64,000 nucleotides of DNA from Halobacillus shinanisalinarum. Its GTDB lineage: Bacteria > Bacillota > Bacilli > Bacillales > Halobacillaceae. The position numbers were made by a program, and so were the translations under genes. Below are positions 1 through 8,060 of the stretch, piece by piece. The notes beneath the pieces were generated by a model. The model had not been told where the DNA came from and did no database searches. It saw only the letters and a program-made list of their open reading frames with translations. The DNA lies in assembly GCF_022919835.1 (NCBI RefSeq), contig NZ_CP095074.1, forward strand, positions 4,132,001 through 4,196,000, written 5' to 3'. The stretch's first letter is position 1. Each line of letters begins with the position of its first letter.

Positions 1-21
1 TAAAAAAGAGTGCTTTTAGAG

Positions 22-443
22 GTTTAAAAAGTCACCAAATGATAAGCGGAGCATCTCTTCGTTGGCTTGCTTTTGAAGAGCGTGTGCCCCTGCGTCTGCG
101 AGCCTATTCAAAGAGGTAAATTCCTCGGGGCAAGGCAGCGAAGAAGGCTATTCTCTGAAGTGGCCTCGCTACTCACGTATCATTAAGCAGCAGGGAACTT
201 CTACTAAAACCGTGCACGTCCTTTGCACAACGTAGAAGTCAGCAAGTCCTGTGCAAGTCCGTTCCTTGGAAAAGAAGGACACTTTTCCTTCGTGCGATGC
301 GGATTCAGGGAAGCTTTCCTTGGTGCTCAAAGCCTACGCCGACTCGACCTTATTGCGACGCACAGGACGTGCTAGTGTCGACAATGCTCGCGTGTCGTGG
401 CGATTTTGTCGACCTTCTAATTTGGCAACTTTATGAACACTCA
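22..443 (+). mobile_element. Long diverged MITE-like repeat (copy A)
   Basis: Left end reads GGTTTAAAAAGTCACCAAAT and right end AACTTTATGAACACTCA, imperfect inverted ends of the family described at 35332, 39267, 39844, 53051, 56469 and 62659. The inner block around 352-380 carries the family motif GCGACGCACAGGACGTGC. It is flanked by a perfect direct repeat CTTTTAGA at 13-20 and 444-451, which I read as an 8-bp target site duplication. At about 420 bp it is roughly twice the length of the other copies and may be closer to a parental form. No transposase is encoded; short open frames inside are incidental. The rest of positions 1-500 holds only this element and the trpP terminator. Confidence 0.7.
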
Positions 444-453
444 CTTTTAGAGA

Positions 454-487
454 AAAAGACCACTACAAAAGGATGTAGCGGTCTTTG
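454..487 (-). terminator. Rho-independent terminator of trpP
   Basis: Inverted repeat AAAGACCACTACA (455-467) with TGTAGCGGTCTTT (474-486), one G-U type mismatch, loop of 6 nt. Read on the minus strand it is followed by TTTTTCT. It lies 35 bp past the trpP stop. Confidence 0.8.
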
Positions 488-521
488 TAATTGTGCATGA
501 TGGAGTAGCTACCTCGGGATC

Positions 522-1052
522 CTATGGTTGGACAGGTAACGATGGATTCATTTGTGTCCGCTTCATAATTCGTTGTGCAATTGGATAGATAACTACCATA
601 ACGATCGTATTCACCGCAGCTGTAGGCAGCACAATGGTGGCAAACATAACCGTAAAGCTTGCATCCATAAGTCCGATAACGAATAGGACACAACTTAAGA
701 ATATGGTGCCGCTTATGATCGTTCCCGCTGCTGTAAGAACGGGGGCTACTGCCTTCTTAAGCAACTTACGTAATGATAGATACAAACCAAAGAATGCTAA
801 AGCCGTTAAAGGTTTATCAATTAAGTTAGCTAACTGTCCTCCTGGAACGGTTGTGGTTAAGGCTGAAATGAAGCCAGTTGCTACAGAAAGAATAATGACA
901 TATTGAAGTTTAGGAAAAAGCATAATCCCTAAAAACATCATGGCAAGCATCATATCTGGACGCATCCCTAAGAAAAACGGGGGGACGATGGCATGCAGTA
1001 CTGCACCAATTCCAACAAGTAACGATAGCATAACTAATACACGTGTATTCAC
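522..1052 (-). CDS. trpP: Tryptophan transporter TrpP
   Basis: Small all-helical membrane protein (176 aa from the preferred GTG start) matching TrpP (YhaG) of B. subtilis, the tryptophan uptake protein. The family region GMRPDMMLAMMFLGIMLFP and the later VPGGQLANLIDKPLTA segment are clear, and about five membrane segments are visible. An ATG at 1070 is in frame, but GTG 1052 is preceded at 8 nt by GAGGAGAG and gives an N-terminus (MNTRVLV) that lines up with the B. subtilis MKTKELV. Translation is probably controlled by TRAP, because (G/T)AG triplets cover that ribosome binding site (separate entry). It has its own terminator and is followed upstream by hit, as in B. subtilis. Confidence 0.9.
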   Translation of the reverse strand: MNTRVLVMLSLLVGIGAVLHAIVPPFFLGMRPDMMLAMMFLGIMLFPKLQYVIILSVATGFISALTTTVPGGQLANLIDKPLTALAFFGLYLSLRKLLKKAVAPVLTAAGTIISGTIFLSCVLFVIGLMDASFTVMFATIVLPTAAVNTIVMVVIYPIAQRIMKRTQMNPSLPVQP

Positions 1053-1060
1053 TTGAACAA

Positions 1061-1096
1061 CTCTCCTCATCTCTACTCATCTAATCTAATTTACTC
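1061..1096 (-). promoter_or_regulatory. TRAP-binding triplet repeats over the trpP ribosome binding site
   Basis: On the minus strand, six GAG/TAG triplets occur with an exact 5-nt period between 1088 and 1061: TAG, TAG, GAG, GAG, GAG, GAG, each separated by 2 nt. One more GAG lies at 1096-1094 outside this period. The last two triplets form the Shine-Dalgarno GAGGAGAG of the GTG 1052 start. TRAP is known to bind NAG triplets with 2-3 nt spacers and to block trpP translation in B. subtilis; tryptophan-dependent repression here is inferred from that. Confidence 0.75.
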
Positions 1097-1178
1097 TTCA
1101 GACGTATCCTTTGACCGCCTGCAAAAGCATAGACTTATTATAGCAAAAAACAATGGCAATGCAAAGTCTTCAGTTTGC

Positions 1179-1613
1179 CTATTTCTGAATATTTTGATTA
1201 ATTTGCTCGGCTATGGATTGCAAATCTTCATTCGTATAATCGTCTGCATGAACTGTCCATTTTGGTTCAAATCCATCTTCAGCACCATAGCGTGGTATAA
1301 GATGGATATGTAGATGAAAAACAGATTGTCCTGCAGGTTCTTCATTATTGTTTAATAGGTTTAAACCGATCGGCTGAAAGGATGTTTTAATGGCGCTGGC
1401 AATCTTAGGTACTCGTGCGAACAATTTTTCAGCTGCACCTGACTGAGTATGATAAATATCCTTCGTATGTTCTTTAGGAATAACCAGCGTATGGCCCTTT
1501 GTAACTTGACTAATATCAAGGAAGGCATACACATCTTCATCCTCATACACTTTAGCCGAAGGGATGTCACCGTTAATAATTTTGCAAAAAATACAATCAT
1601 CCACTTGTGTCAT
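1179..1613 (-). CDS. hit: HIT family protein (nucleotide hydrolase/transferase)
   Basis: 144-aa protein of the histidine triad superfamily, HinT branch, which hydrolyses nucleoside phosphoramidates or similar adenylated substrates in the cytoplasm. The triad motif HLHIHLIPR, with the three alternating histidines at about residues 100-104, is intact. The N-terminal CIFCKIINGDIPS segment with paired cysteines is typical of the Bacillus Hit protein and may bind zinc. An ATG nine bases upstream is in frame, but AAGGAG is 8 nt before the chosen start and only 3 nt from the other. It is divergent from ecsA, the same arrangement as B. subtilis hit-ecsA. Physiological substrate unknown. Confidence 0.9.
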   Translation of the reverse strand: MTQVDDCIFCKIINGDIPSAKVYEDEDVYAFLDISQVTKGHTLVIPKEHTKDIYHTQSGAAEKLFARVPKIASAIKTSFQPIGLNLLNNNEEPAGQSVFHLHIHLIPRYGAEDGFEPKWTVHADDYTNEDLQSIAEQINQNIQK

Positions 1614-1763
1614 ATCATTCACTCCTTGGTATCATTTGTATAATTGTATCATAATTTAAGGCGTTTTAACGATATCCGTCCCTCTATAGTAGAAAGATGC
1701 AAGCCTTAAGAAAAGTGTGATAAAATTTGTGAAGAATGTACGCAAATGAAAAGAGGGACGACA

Positions 1764-2507
1764 ATGAAATCATTGTTACATATCGATAACCTTCACGGTG
1801 GCTATACGCACAAAAACGTACTACATGGAATTTCGTTTGATGTTTTTCCAAAAGAGATCGTCGGATTAATTGGGCTCAATGGAGCGGGGAAGAGTACGAC
1901 GATTAAACATGTCATTGGAATGATGCAGGCTAAAAAAGGTAAAGTAGCAATCAATGGGACAACTTTTGAAGAAAATCCTGAAAATTATCGCCAGCAGCTG
2001 GCCTATATTCCGGAGATGCCAATTCTGTATGATGAATTGACATTGTATGAGCACTTGCATTTAACGGCCATGGCCTACAATGTGCCGGAAGAAACCTTTA
2101 AGAAAAGGCTTGATCCGTTATTGAAAGAATTCCGATTAACACGGAAGCTTAATTGGTTTCCTGTCCATTTTTCAAAAGGGATGAGACAGAAGGTCATGAT
2201 CATGTGCGCCTTCCTTATTGAACCAGAGCTCTATATCGTCGACGAACCATTTGTTGGGCTTGATCCACTTGGGATTCAATCTTATCTTCAACGGATGGAT
2301 GAAATGAAGGAAAACGGGGCTGGTATATTAATGTCTACCCACATATTAGCGACAGCTGAGAAGTACTGTGATCGGTTTATTATTTTACATGATGGTAAAA
2401 TACGAGCGATGGGAACGTTAGATGAGCTTAGGAAATCCTTTAACAAACCTGGGGCTTCCCTGGACGATATTTATATTGAGTTGACAAAGGAAGAAGACAA
2501 TGATTAA
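1764..2507 (+). CDS. ecsA: ABC transporter ATP-binding protein EcsA
   Basis: 247-aa ATPase of the Ecs ABC transporter, which in B. subtilis affects protein secretion, competence, biofilm formation and intramembrane proteolysis by RasP. Walker A GLNGAGKST (residues 37-45), the signature-like FSKGM (136-140), Walker B LYIVDEP (156-162) and a late switch histidine (STHIL) are all present. An in-frame ATG at 1746 exists, but AGAGGG lies 6 nt before ATG 1764 and that start matches the B. subtilis protein length. The stop overlaps the ecsB start by 8 nt, which points to translational coupling. Confidence 0.95.
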   Translation: MKSLLHIDNLHGGYTHKNVLHGISFDVFPKEIVGLIGLNGAGKSTTIKHVIGMMQAKKGKVAINGTTFEENPENYRQQLAYIPEMPILYDELTLYEHLHLTAMAYNVPEETFKKRLDPLLKEFRLTRKLNWFPVHFSKGMRQKVMIMCAFLIEPELYIVDEPFVGLDPLGIQSYLQRMDEMKENGAGILMSTHILATAEKYCDRFIILHDGKIRAMGTLDELRKSFNKPGASLDDIYIELTKEEDND

Positions 2508-3714
2508 TGCGAAGGAATTTTGGAGTCATCGCTTCCAGGCACATATAAAGGAAACAAGTCGTTACTTGCGCTATATTTTTAATGGTCATATCGCCATTGC
2601 TATGGTCTTCTTTGTTTCAGCCCTAGCTTATTACTATCAGCAGTGGCTCATGCAGCTTCCTGAATCGTTTCCAACAGCATGGGTTGTAGGGATAGCTTTT
2701 GGACTCATTGCCAGTTACAGCCCTGTTCGTACCTTGTTGAAAGAGCCAGATTTAGTATTTCTTTTGCCAGCAGAGCATCAACTGGGTGATTATTTTAAAC
2801 GTTGCTTATACTACAGCTTTATCATCCAGCTTTATTTAATCTTTCTTGTTGTCGCTGCACTCGGTCCTTTATATTTTGCGTCATACCCTGAGCTAGGGAC
2901 ACGACATTATTTAATGATGATTGTTGTCATTCTCGTTGCAAAGGTATGGAACATGTTAGCAAACTGGTGGATGTTAAAGGAACGCAATGCAACTATCCGC
3001 ATGACGGATCAGATCGTGAGAGGGGCAATCAGTATCCTTCTCTTTTATTTTCTAGCCAAGGGGGAATGGATATTTGCAAGCATAGTAACCATTTTACTCG
3101 TTGCCATGATGCTGTATGGTTACTCCCTTTCTAGAAAAAAAGCTGGACTAGCATTTGATCTACTCGTAAGTAAGGATCAAGCCAGGATGCGGACTTTTTA
3201 TCGAATAGCCAACATGTTCACAGATGTACCTCATTTAAAAAATACCGTCAAAAAGAGACATTCACTTGTCCGTTTATTGTTAGCATCAATTAGCTATCGT
3301 CAGGATCAAACCTTCACTTATTTATATCGAATCACGTTTGTTCGGAGTAGCGATTATTTAGGGATGTACGTACGGTTAATGGTGATAGGTGGACTTGCGA
3401 TTTGGTTTGTACCGAATGTTTGGGTGAAAGTGGCGTTTGCTATTTTGTTCCTTTATTTAAGTGCTTTTCAAATGATGTCACTGTGGAATCATCATCGCAC
3501 CATTGCGTGGCTTGATTTATATCCAGTAAAATCAGAGTGGAAGCAAGTAGCGATGCTTAATGGTCTTAAGCAGCTGATGATCGTTCAGACTGTTTTATTT
3601 ACCCTATTGTTTATTATCCAGACGAACTTTTTAGCTGCTTTACTCGTAATGATAGGTGGCACCATATTTAGCTTTGCTTTTATTCAAGGCTATGTAAAAC
3701 AGAAATTGGTGTAG
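2500..3714 (+). CDS. ecsB: ABC transporter permease EcsB
   Basis: 404-aa polytopic membrane protein, membrane partner of EcsA, close to the usual length of about 408 aa. Several hydrophobic segments alternate with basic loops (for example around HIAIAMVFFVSALAYYY near the N-terminus and the last 100 residues). Together with EcsA it should form the Ecs transporter in the cytoplasmic membrane; the transported substrate is not established. It starts inside the end of ecsA and is followed by a hairpin before ecsC. Confidence 0.93.
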   Translation: MINAKEFWSHRFQAHIKETSRYLRYIFNGHIAIAMVFFVSALAYYYQQWLMQLPESFPTAWVVGIAFGLIASYSPVRTLLKEPDLVFLLPAEHQLGDYFKRCLYYSFIIQLYLIFLVVAALGPLYFASYPELGTRHYLMMIVVILVAKVWNMLANWWMLKERNATIRMTDQIVRGAISILLFYFLAKGEWIFASIVTILLVAMMLYGYSLSRKKAGLAFDLLVSKDQARMRTFYRIANMFTDVPHLKNTVKKRHSLVRLLLASISYRQDQTFTYLYRITFVRSSDYLGMYVRLMVIGGLAIWFVPNVWVKVAFAILFLYLSAFQMMSLWNHHRTIAWLDLYPVKSEWKQVAMLNGLKQLMIVQTVLFTLLFIIQTNFLAALLVMIGGTIFSFAFIQGYVKQKLV

Positions 3715-3748
3715 TACGGTTCCTTTTTGCTTGGGGACCGTATTTTTA
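3715..3748 (+). terminator. Terminator or attenuator between ecsB and ecsC
   Basis: Arms TACGGTTCC (3715-3723) and GGGACCGTA (3734-3742), then TTTTT. It begins immediately after the ecsB stop codon, so ecsC transcription may be reduced relative to ecsAB. Confidence 0.65.
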
Positions 3749-3766
3749 AAACAGGAGGGTTGGCAA

Positions 3767-4474
3767 ATGAGTTATGAAGCACAAGTGTATAAAGAAGCAA
3801 TGAGATGGAGTAAGTCGATAGAAAAACGTTCTTCTATCATTCAACGATCGTCAAAACGCATTCAATCGTCGATCAACGATAGAGTTCCCGAACGGATCCA
3901 TACCATCGTTACAGAAAGCATTCGTAAGATGATTGAGCTTGCGCTAACTTCCTCACAATATATTCGACCAATAGAGATCAAAGATTCGTGGATATTCAAA
4001 GAGCGGGAGGAGCTTGTCACGGAGCGGCTCAAACAATACAAAAATACAGCTTCCTGGGAAGGAGCCGGCACGGGATTCGGAGGATTCTGGCTTGGAGCTG
4101 TAGATTTCCCGCTTCTCTTAAGTATCAAGATGAAGTTCTTATTTGATGCTGCCCAATACTATGGTTTAAACGTAGATGACTATGAGGAACGGGTCTATCT
4201 GCTATATATATTTATGTTAGCTTTTTCAAGTGATCAAGAAAAAACAAAGGTGAGGGACATTGTACTAAACTGGAGAGCAGTACCAACAGAGAGGAAAAAG
4301 ATAGACTGGAAGACGCTGCAAATTGAATACCGTGACACGATTGATCTTGCAAAATTGCTGCAGCTCGTTCCTGGATTCGGGGCTATCGTCGGATATGTAG
4401 CAAATAAAAGGTTTCTTGAGCAATTAGGGGAGACGACAATGAATGCGTATCGTCTCCGACTGTTGCAAAATTAG
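3767..4474 (+). CDS. ecsC: EcsC family protein
   Basis: 235-aa protein of the EcsC family, third gene of the B. subtilis ecs operon; its biochemical role is unknown. The family hallmark, a glycine-rich hydrophobic stretch (GAGTGFGGFWLGAVDFPLLL at about residues 93-112) and a second one (LVPGFGAIVGYVANK) near the C-terminus, is visible, and it may associate with membranes. ATG 3767 is chosen over an upstream in-frame ATG because AGGAGGG sits 7 nt before it and the length then matches B. subtilis EcsC (236 aa). The last four bases overlap the convergent amidohydrolase gene. Confidence 0.9.
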   Translation: MSYEAQVYKEAMRWSKSIEKRSSIIQRSSKRIQSSINDRVPERIHTIVTESIRKMIELALTSSQYIRPIEIKDSWIFKEREELVTERLKQYKNTASWEGAGTGFGGFWLGAVDFPLLLSIKMKFLFDAAQYYGLNVDDYEERVYLLYIFMLAFSSDQEKTKVRDIVLNWRAVPTERKKIDWKTLQIEYRDTIDLAKLLQLVPGFGAIVGYVANKRFLEQLGETTMNAYRLRLLQN

Positions 4475-5646
4475 CTGTTTTGCTCTTGATAAGAACGGTA
4501 GGCTTGGATTAGCGTTTTGGCTGCATGAGGGAGGGCTCGTTCATCAAAATTAAACTTCGGATGGTGATGAGGGTAGGCGTGATCAGGTATTTGTGCGCCC
4601 GTAAAGTAAAACGCGCCTGGTTTATTTTCTAAATAATAGGCAAAGTCCTCGCCCGCCATAGAAGGATCGACTTCTTCTGTTTGAAGAGATGAGTTTGCCT
4701 TAGCAGCTTCCTGTAAAATTAAGTCCGCTTGTTCAGGATGATTGATAACAGGCGGATATCCCTTTTGATAATCGAATTGGTAATCTGCACCGTTACTTAT
4801 GCAAGCACCTTTGATCAGTTTTTCCATTTCCGCTATGATCAGCTCTTGTACTTCGGGATCAAACGTACGAACAGTACCTGTTAAGGTCGCAGAGTCCGCT
4901 ATAATATTAAACGTTTGTCCGGCCTGGAAGGTTCCGACAGTAAGTACGGCTGTATGAAGGGGATCAACTTTTCTGCTGACTACTTGCTGTAAAGATGAAA
5001 TAAGCTGGGAGCCGATGACAATGGCATCTTTTGTTAAGTGGGGTTGAGCCCCATGTCCGCCTTTGCCTTGGATTTTAATCGTGAAACTATCAGCACCTGC
5101 CATAAATGGCCCCTTTGAGGTTTGAATGGTACCGAGCGGTGTTGTTGCCCATAAATGGGTTCCGAATACGGCATCTACATCATCAAGTACTCCAGTATCG
5201 ATCATCGTTTTTGCGCCGCCTGGGGGAAGTTCTTCTGCATGCTGATGTACGAAGACAACTGTTCCAGGGAGCTGGTCTTGGAAAGGGAGGAGTGCTTCAG
5301 CTAAGCCTAAAAGAGAAGCCGTATGTCCATCGTGGCCACAAGCATGCATGACACCGTCATTTTTAGATTTATAGGCTACCTCATTTTCTTCCTGAATAGG
5401 CAAAGCATCAAAATCGGCTCGTAAAGCCACTTTTTTCCCCGGTTTTCCACCCTTTAATGTTGCGACAATACCGTTTCCCCCAACATTGTTTTGGTAAGGA
5501 ATGCCCAGTCGCTTATATGTATATGCTATAAAACGAGCAGTGTCTGTTTCATGAAAAGAAACTTCGGGGTACTGATGTAAAAATCTTCGTGTCTCTACCA
5601 TGTTTTCATATTGACTGTCAATTGCTTCAAATAGAGATGTCCACAT
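4471..5646 (-). CDS. M20 family metallo-amidohydrolase (YhaA-like)
   Basis: 391-aa zinc-dependent amidohydrolase of peptidase family M20D, acting on N-acyl amino acids or similar amides. Metal-binding motifs are present: CGHDGH (residues 103-108), HAEE (136-139), and a late AGEDFAYYL plus HHHPKFNFDE. The N-terminal LHQYPEVSFHE and RADFDALPIQEE segments are typical. In B. subtilis the homolog yhaA lies next to ecsC, also convergent. The exact substrate cannot be read from the sequence; N-acetyl amino acid or aminoacylase activity is the usual annotation. It overlaps ecsC by 4 bp at the 3' end. Confidence 0.88.
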   Translation of the reverse strand: MWTSLFEAIDSQYENMVETRRFLHQYPEVSFHETDTARFIAYTYKRLGIPYQNNVGGNGIVATLKGGKPGKKVALRADFDALPIQEENEVAYKSKNDGVMHACGHDGHTASLLGLAEALLPFQDQLPGTVVFVHQHAEELPPGGAKTMIDTGVLDDVDAVFGTHLWATTPLGTIQTSKGPFMAGADSFTIKIQGKGGHGAQPHLTKDAIVIGSQLISSLQQVVSRKVDPLHTAVLTVGTFQAGQTFNIIADSATLTGTVRTFDPEVQELIIAEMEKLIKGACISNGADYQFDYQKGYPPVINHPEQADLILQEAAKANSSLQTEEVDPSMAGEDFAYYLENKPGAFYFTGAQIPDHAYPHHHPKFNFDERALPHAAKTLIQAYRSYQEQNS

Positions 5647-5708
5647 TGTGTTTCCTCCTCTGGTTCAGTATGGTATTCAATATATCAAATGAGCTTGGCA
5701 AATAAAAC

Positions 5709-5742
5709 TAAATAAGCTCACCGCACATGCGGCGAGCTTATA
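5709..5742. terminator. Bidirectional-type terminator hairpin
   Basis: Arms ATAAGCTC-CCGCA and TGCGG-CGAGCTTAT flank a 2-nt loop around 5711-5741. It lies downstream of the ferritin-like gene and upstream of the amidohydrolase start, both read on the minus strand. Confidence 0.75.
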
Positions 5743-5761
5743 TATTCAGGTTGGTTTTTGA

Positions 5762-6196
5762 TTAGTGTAAACGAGAATCTTGAAGCAGACGGTCTATCTC
5801 TTCCATGTGACCGGTCTCATCTGAAATTAAATCATCAAGCTTGATGGAAAGCTCAGTTAGCCCAAGCTCATCTGCCTGTTGTTTGCGTACTTCATACCGT
5901 TTTATTGTATCGTACTCGGAATTTCTTGCTTCTACAAGCATCTCTTTTACCTCTGATAAAGGCTTTACCTCAGCTGGTTTCGTTGTAGGTGTACCGCCAA
6001 GTGTGCTGATTTTTTCAGCTAGGTAAACAGCGTGTCCCTGTTCATCAGCTACTTCACTTTCAAAGAATGGCTTGAGCACAGAACGATAAAGACCGGATAC
6101 AACTGCCGCATTATAGGTGTACATAATAGAAGCAGCATATTCGTGAGCCAAGTCTTCATTCAATCCATCGATTAGTTTTTTCATTTTTTCATCCAT
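5762..6196 (-). CDS. Ferritin-like domain protein
   Basis: 144-aa four-helix protein of the ferritin/bacterioferritin superfamily. Likely di-iron ligands are E19 in helix 1, E52 and H55 (DEQGH) in helix 2, and the DETGH pair near residues 128-132 in helix 4. The ExxH spacing repeats in both halves, as the fold requires. Function is probably iron storage or iron/peroxide handling in the cytoplasm; it is shorter than true bacterioferritin and no heme-ligand methionine can be assigned. A good Shine-Dalgarno (GGAAGGATG) precedes the ATG. Monocistronic, with its own terminator. Confidence 0.8.
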   Translation of the reverse strand: MDEKMKKLIDGLNEDLAHEYAASIMYTYNAAVVSGLYRSVLKPFFESEVADEQGHAVYLAEKISTLGGTPTTKPAEVKPLSEVKEMLVEARNSEYDTIKRYEVRKQQADELGLTELSIKLDDLISDETGHMEEIDRLLQDSRLH

Positions 6197-6440
6197 TGAT
6201 TATCATCCTTCCAAGTTAAAGTTATCTCCACTTAGTTTTATTCCCTGATCCTTGCTCTTTAAACGTAAAAAGAATATTTCTATCTCAGCTCGTTTGCACG
6301 TACCGCTATTTGATTTATGTTAGAACGGTACTTCCATTCAATAGTAGAGAGCAGCAAACTAGTTTATAAATCTGGATATGACGGCTTTATATGCTTTTTG
6401 TGACAATAACGTGAAGGGGTGTTTTTTTGATTTAACTATT

Positions 6441-6468
6441 TTGATTTCAAAGCGATACCTTGTATAAT
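6441..6468 (+). promoter_or_regulatory. SigA-type promoter of the disulfide-bond pair
   Basis: TTGATT (6441-6446), 16-bp spacer, TATAAT (6463-6468), 32 bp before the bdbC-like start. The 300-bp gap 6197-6499 otherwise shows nothing I can name. Confidence 0.6.
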
Positions 6469-6499
6469 AGTAAATGGTGAGGGAGAAGGGACGATTATT

Positions 6500-6925
6500 A
6501 TGAGTAAGCGAAGTGAAACCTTGTTGTTTGTTGCATGGGCTCAAGCTCTTGTAGCAACACTAGGAAGTTTGTTTTTTTCGGAAATTCTAGGGTACACTCC
6601 TTGTGAACTTTGTTGGTATCAACGAATTCTCATGTATCCACTAATCATTATTTATGGTACCGCCTTAGTTAAAAGGAAAGTGGACATCGCTTTTTCCGGG
6701 CTGATTCTTAGTGGATTGGGCATGGCTGTCTCGATCTATCACTATTTGATTCAAAAAGTGCCGGCCTTTCAATCAGCAGGTGGCTCGTGCGGGGTAGTTC
6801 CTTGTAACGCGGAATACATAAACTACTTTGGCTTTATTACCATCCCCTTTTTAGCGGGAACAGCATTTATTATTATTTTTGTATGTCATATGTTCATGAT
6901 TCGTAAGAGAGGGGAAAATAGCTAA
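6500..6925 (+). CDS. bdbC: Thiol-disulfide oxidoreductase, DsbB/BdbC family
   Basis: 141-aa membrane protein with four hydrophobic helices that reoxidises an extracytoplasmic thiol oxidase by passing electrons to quinone. Both redox pairs are visible: CELC (C35, C38) in the first loop and C97/C102 (SCGVVPCN) in the second. Length matches the BdbB/BdbC group. The stop overlaps the start of the next gene (TAATG), so both are made from one message. In B. subtilis BdbC works with BdbD for ComGC folding; here the partner is a small thioredoxin-like protein. Confidence 0.88.
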   Translation: MSKRSETLLFVAWAQALVATLGSLFFSEILGYTPCELCWYQRILMYPLIIIYGTALVKRKVDIAFSGLILSGLGMAVSIYHYLIQKVPAFQSAGGSCGVVPCNAEYINYFGFITIPFLAGTAFIIIFVCHMFMIRKRGENS

Positions 6926-7398
6926 TGAAGAAAAATATGATTATATTTGGAACGATATTAGTCGCTCTACTTGTTGTGCTTGCCTTTGTCGTTAACTATC
7001 AAAACTCTCAGAAAGCAGAAGGTAATCCATACGGGAAGAGTAATTTGGAGCAGGCTACAATCGAACAGTTGGATGATCCCAATTATCAAAATCAGATTCT
7101 ACCAGATGAACTAGAGAAACAAATTAATTCAGGTGAACCCACCACGGTTTATTTTTACAGCCCGGAATGTATTCACTGTCAGCGAACGACACCTGTATTG
7201 GTCCCAATCGTACAGGAAATGGGAATCGATATGAAAAAGCTTAACCTTCTAGAATTTTCTAATCAGTGGCAGGAATACGGCGTCCAATCAACACCCACCC
7301 TTGTCCATTATGAAAATGGGGAAGAGGTAGCGAGAATCGTAGGATCACAGGATGAAGCTACATTCAAAGAGTTTTTTCAACAAGAAGTACTGAAATAA
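6925..7398 (+). CDS. Membrane-anchored thioredoxin-like protein
   Basis: 157-aa protein with one N-terminal membrane segment (residues about 5-24) and an extracytoplasmic thioredoxin domain with active site CIHC (C82, C85) and the cis-proline region QSTPTLVHYENG. Translationally coupled to the DsbB-type gene before it, so it is probably the thiol oxidase or a redox partner. It resembles BdbA or general thioredoxin-family proteins more than the longer DsbA-like BdbD. Client proteins are not known. Confidence 0.82.
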   Translation: MKKNMIIFGTILVALLVVLAFVVNYQNSQKAEGNPYGKSNLEQATIEQLDDPNYQNQILPDELEKQINSGEPTTVYFYSPECIHCQRTTPVLVPIVQEMGIDMKKLNLLEFSNQWQEYGVQSTPTLVHYENGEEVARIVGSQDEATFKEFFQQEVLK

Positions 7399-7417
7399 CA
7401 CAGCTGGACAGCAATAA

Positions 7418-7452
7418 CAAAAGTGAGCGACTGAGATCGCTCACTTTTGTTA
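7418..7452. terminator. Bidirectional terminator between thioredoxin-like gene and hmoB
   Basis: Perfect arms AAAAGTGAGCGA (7419-7430) and TCGCTCACTTTT (7437-7448) with T and A tracts on both sides, between convergent genes. Confidence 0.85.
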
Positions 7453-7466
7453 TAACTACTGGTTTA

Positions 7467-7973
7467 TTATTGTTCGAGTTGCACCATCTGATATTTCGTA
7501 ATATAAGGTTTGCCGTCGATAAAGGAGGGCTTTTCTTTATGTTTGGGTCCAGAGTTTTGGTGGGCTTGTTCAAAGGCTTGCGAATTTTTCCAATCCTCAA
7601 AGCTTTGTTGATTTCGCCATTGAGTGAATACAACATACGTATTCCCCTGCACCGGACGTAAAATCCGAATAGCCTGGAACCCGTCCATCCCCTCGACAGA
7701 TCCTATCCTTTTCTTAAAGCGATCCTCAAATAATGGACGACCTTCATCGGAAACAGGAATATTATTCATGACCACGTAACCTGTGTGTTGTATATTACCC
7801 GCAGAATCAACGATTTCATACTCGCGGCCTTCTTCAAATACAGACGGTTCATTTCCTTCATAGTAGGCTACGGTTTTGTCCTGGTCCTGCATAATCATGA
7901 GATTTGCTTCTTTATGCTGCTGATCTAGCTTTGCTAAATAGTTTAATGTACCATTTGTCATAGATACTTTCAT
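7467..7973 (-). CDS. hmoB: Heme-degrading monooxygenase HmoB
   Basis: 168-aa protein of the antibiotic-biosynthesis-monooxygenase fold, matching HmoB (YhgC) of B. subtilis, which cleaves heme and releases iron. The conserved block NNIPVSDEGRPLFEDRFKKR, then GFQAIRILRP and the aromatic FTQWRNQQSFEDW segment, are family typical. An upstream in-frame ATG at 8057 would add 28 residues, but GGAG lies 10 nt before the ATG at 7973 and the family begins here (MKVSMTNGT). Divergent from pbpF and beside the heme synthesis operon, as in B. subtilis. Confidence 0.9.
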   Translation of the reverse strand: MKVSMTNGTLNYLAKLDQQHKEANLMIMQDQDKTVAYYEGNEPSVFEEGREYEIVDSAGNIQHTGYVVMNNIPVSDEGRPLFEDRFKKRIGSVEGMDGFQAIRILRPVQGNTYVVFTQWRNQQSFEDWKNSQAFEQAHQNSGPKHKEKPSFIDGKPYITKYQMVQLEQ

Positions 7974-8060
7974 ATAGAAATGTCTCCTTTCCTGCATTAG
8001 TTTAAGTGTAGCAATTGGGCAGTATGGACTGCAAGTTTTATGAGAAAGGATGCGCAACGT

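Noticed and set aside
251..500. Open reading frames within the first repeat
   Set aside because: They run through MITE copy A, overlap each other in different frames, have no ribosome binding site and no conserved motif.
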